This document shows positions 38,546 to 39,091 of a stretch of 39,091 bases of DNA, one piece after another. The translations under genes were made by a program, and so were the position numbers. The DNA is taken from positions 1-39,091 of the IMG/VR virus record IMGVR_UViG_3300041809_003504. One strand, given 5' to 3'. The notes beneath the pieces are model-generated. The model ran no database searches. It saw nothing but the letters and a program-made list of their open reading frames with translations, and was not told the origin of the DNA. The first letter of the stretch is position 1, and each line of letters begins with the position of its first letter. This stretch comes from a virus.

Positions 38546-39091
38546 GTGTCGACGAGCTACCACGCCAAGTACTTCGGCCACGAGTTGACCCGCCGGTCCG
38601 GAACGGACGGCGTTGAGAAGCTGTCGGTTTCCCTGTTCGATGCCGCCGTCGATCTGAACCCGTACCAAATTGAAGCGGCGCTGTTCGCGTTCCGGTCGCC
38701 TCTATCGAAAGGCGTGCTGCTGGCCGATGAAGTTGGCCTTGGCAAGACCATCGAGGCGGGACTGGTGCTGTGCCAATGTTGGGCTGAGCGTCGCCGGAAG
38801 TTGCTCGTCATTTGCCCCGCATCGCTCCGCAAGCAGTGGAGCATGGAACTCTCGGAGAAGTTCCATCTGCCCAGCGTCATCCTAGATTCGGCATCATACC
38901 GGGACGCAATCCGCGAAGGGAGCGCTTCGCCCTTTGCCGCGCATGGGGTCGTTATCGTCTCTATGAACTTCGCCAGCCGCACGGCGGGCGAGGTGCAACT
39001 CGTACCGTGGGACCTCGTCGTAATCGATGAGGCCCATAAGCTCCGGGGCGCATACCGCACGAGCAACAAGATGGGCCAATCCATCCGCACG
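38546..39091 (+). CDS. SNF2-family DEAD/DEAH helicase, N-terminal part (cut by window end)
   Basis: The frame opens at GTG 38546 (GAAGAGG upstream) and has no stop before the window end, giving 182 residues of a larger protein. It begins MSTSYHAKYFGHELTRRSGT and shows the Q-like segment DLNPYQIEAALFAF, Walker A DEVGLGKTIEAGL (motif I of the SNF2/RapA group), motif Ia LLVICPASLRKQW and the Walker B box VVIDEAHKLRG. Helicases with this N-terminus occur in bacterial defence islands, often with a methyltransferase or nuclease; the partner genes would lie beyond the window. The 205-bp gap before it holds no gene I can support. Confidence 0.88.
   Translation, partial: MSTSYHAKYFGHELTRRSGTDGVEKLSVSLFDAAVDLNPYQIEAALFAFRSPLSKGVLLADEVGLGKTIEAGLVLCQCWAERRRKLLVICPASLRKQWSMELSEKFHLPSVILDSASYRDAIREGSASPFAAHGVVIVSMNFASRTAGEVQLVPWDLVVIDEAHKLRGAYRTSNKMGQSIRT

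Noticed and set aside
38404-38616. 70-aa + strand ORF running into the helicase gene
   Set aside because: It starts at TTG without a ribosome site and overlaps the helicase coding sequence by about 70 bp.
1-39091. tRNA, rRNA, integrase and att sites
   Set aside because: I looked for cloverleaf-type ends, rRNA-like tracts, tyrosine or serine recombinase motifs and matching direct repeats and saw none I could support.

Overview
The window is a GC-rich siphovirus-type prophage or phage genome fragment with lambda-like head, packaging and tail modules, followed by a replication/recombination module and then accessory genes that look like host or island DNA. The host cannot be named from sequence alone. 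High GC, a DUF3489-type protein, ParB-fused methyltransferases and the mix of small unknown proteins would fit a soil bacterium such as an Acidobacteriota, but that is inference. No integrase, att site, tRNA, rRNA, endolysin or CRISPR array was recognised, so neither the integration mode nor the lysis genes can be read here.

Layout. Positions 1-2566 hold a lone + strand unknown gene, a tail gene, a large ankyrin-repeat gene and a small unknown gene; the last two separate the tape measure gene from the next tail gene and look like cargo. Positions 2642-17899 (all - strand, transcribed right to left) are the structural operon in lambda-like order: small terminase, large terminase, gpW-like connector, portal, S49 protease with an internal scaffold start, decoration protein, major capsid, connector genes, tail tube, tail chaperone pair joined by a -1 frameshift, tape measure. 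Positions 17947-19206 are three small + strand genes with a Rho-independent terminator. Positions 19243-23888 (- strand) carry two ParB-methyltransferase fusions interleaved with small, partly membrane-type proteins. At 24084-25292 a lone + strand gene encodes a putative RNase H-fold (DUF429-like) nuclease.

Positions 25255-34668 (- strand) form a tightly overlapping early operon: AlpA-like HTH, unknown, sigma-like factor, Cas4-like nuclease, Sak4-like ATPase, DUF669 protein, ERCC4 nuclease, RecD2-like helicase, primase-helicase. Just downstream of the primase lies the most striking non-coding structure of the window: a 325-bp dyad (25936-26260) with twelve exact copies of a 9-bp iteron, six per strand, whose positions mirror each other to the base pair around one centre. 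It is a good candidate replication origin or partition/regulatory site. The control region ahead of the early operon (34669-34779) has an inverted repeat touching the first start codon and three 11-bp-phased direct repeats.

Positions 34780-39091 hold a coupled two-gene unit of unknown function, a DinD-like gene, and, from a near-consensus promoter on the + strand, a winged-helix protein followed by an SNF2-family helicase cut off by the window end. This end resembles a defence island rather than phage core genome.
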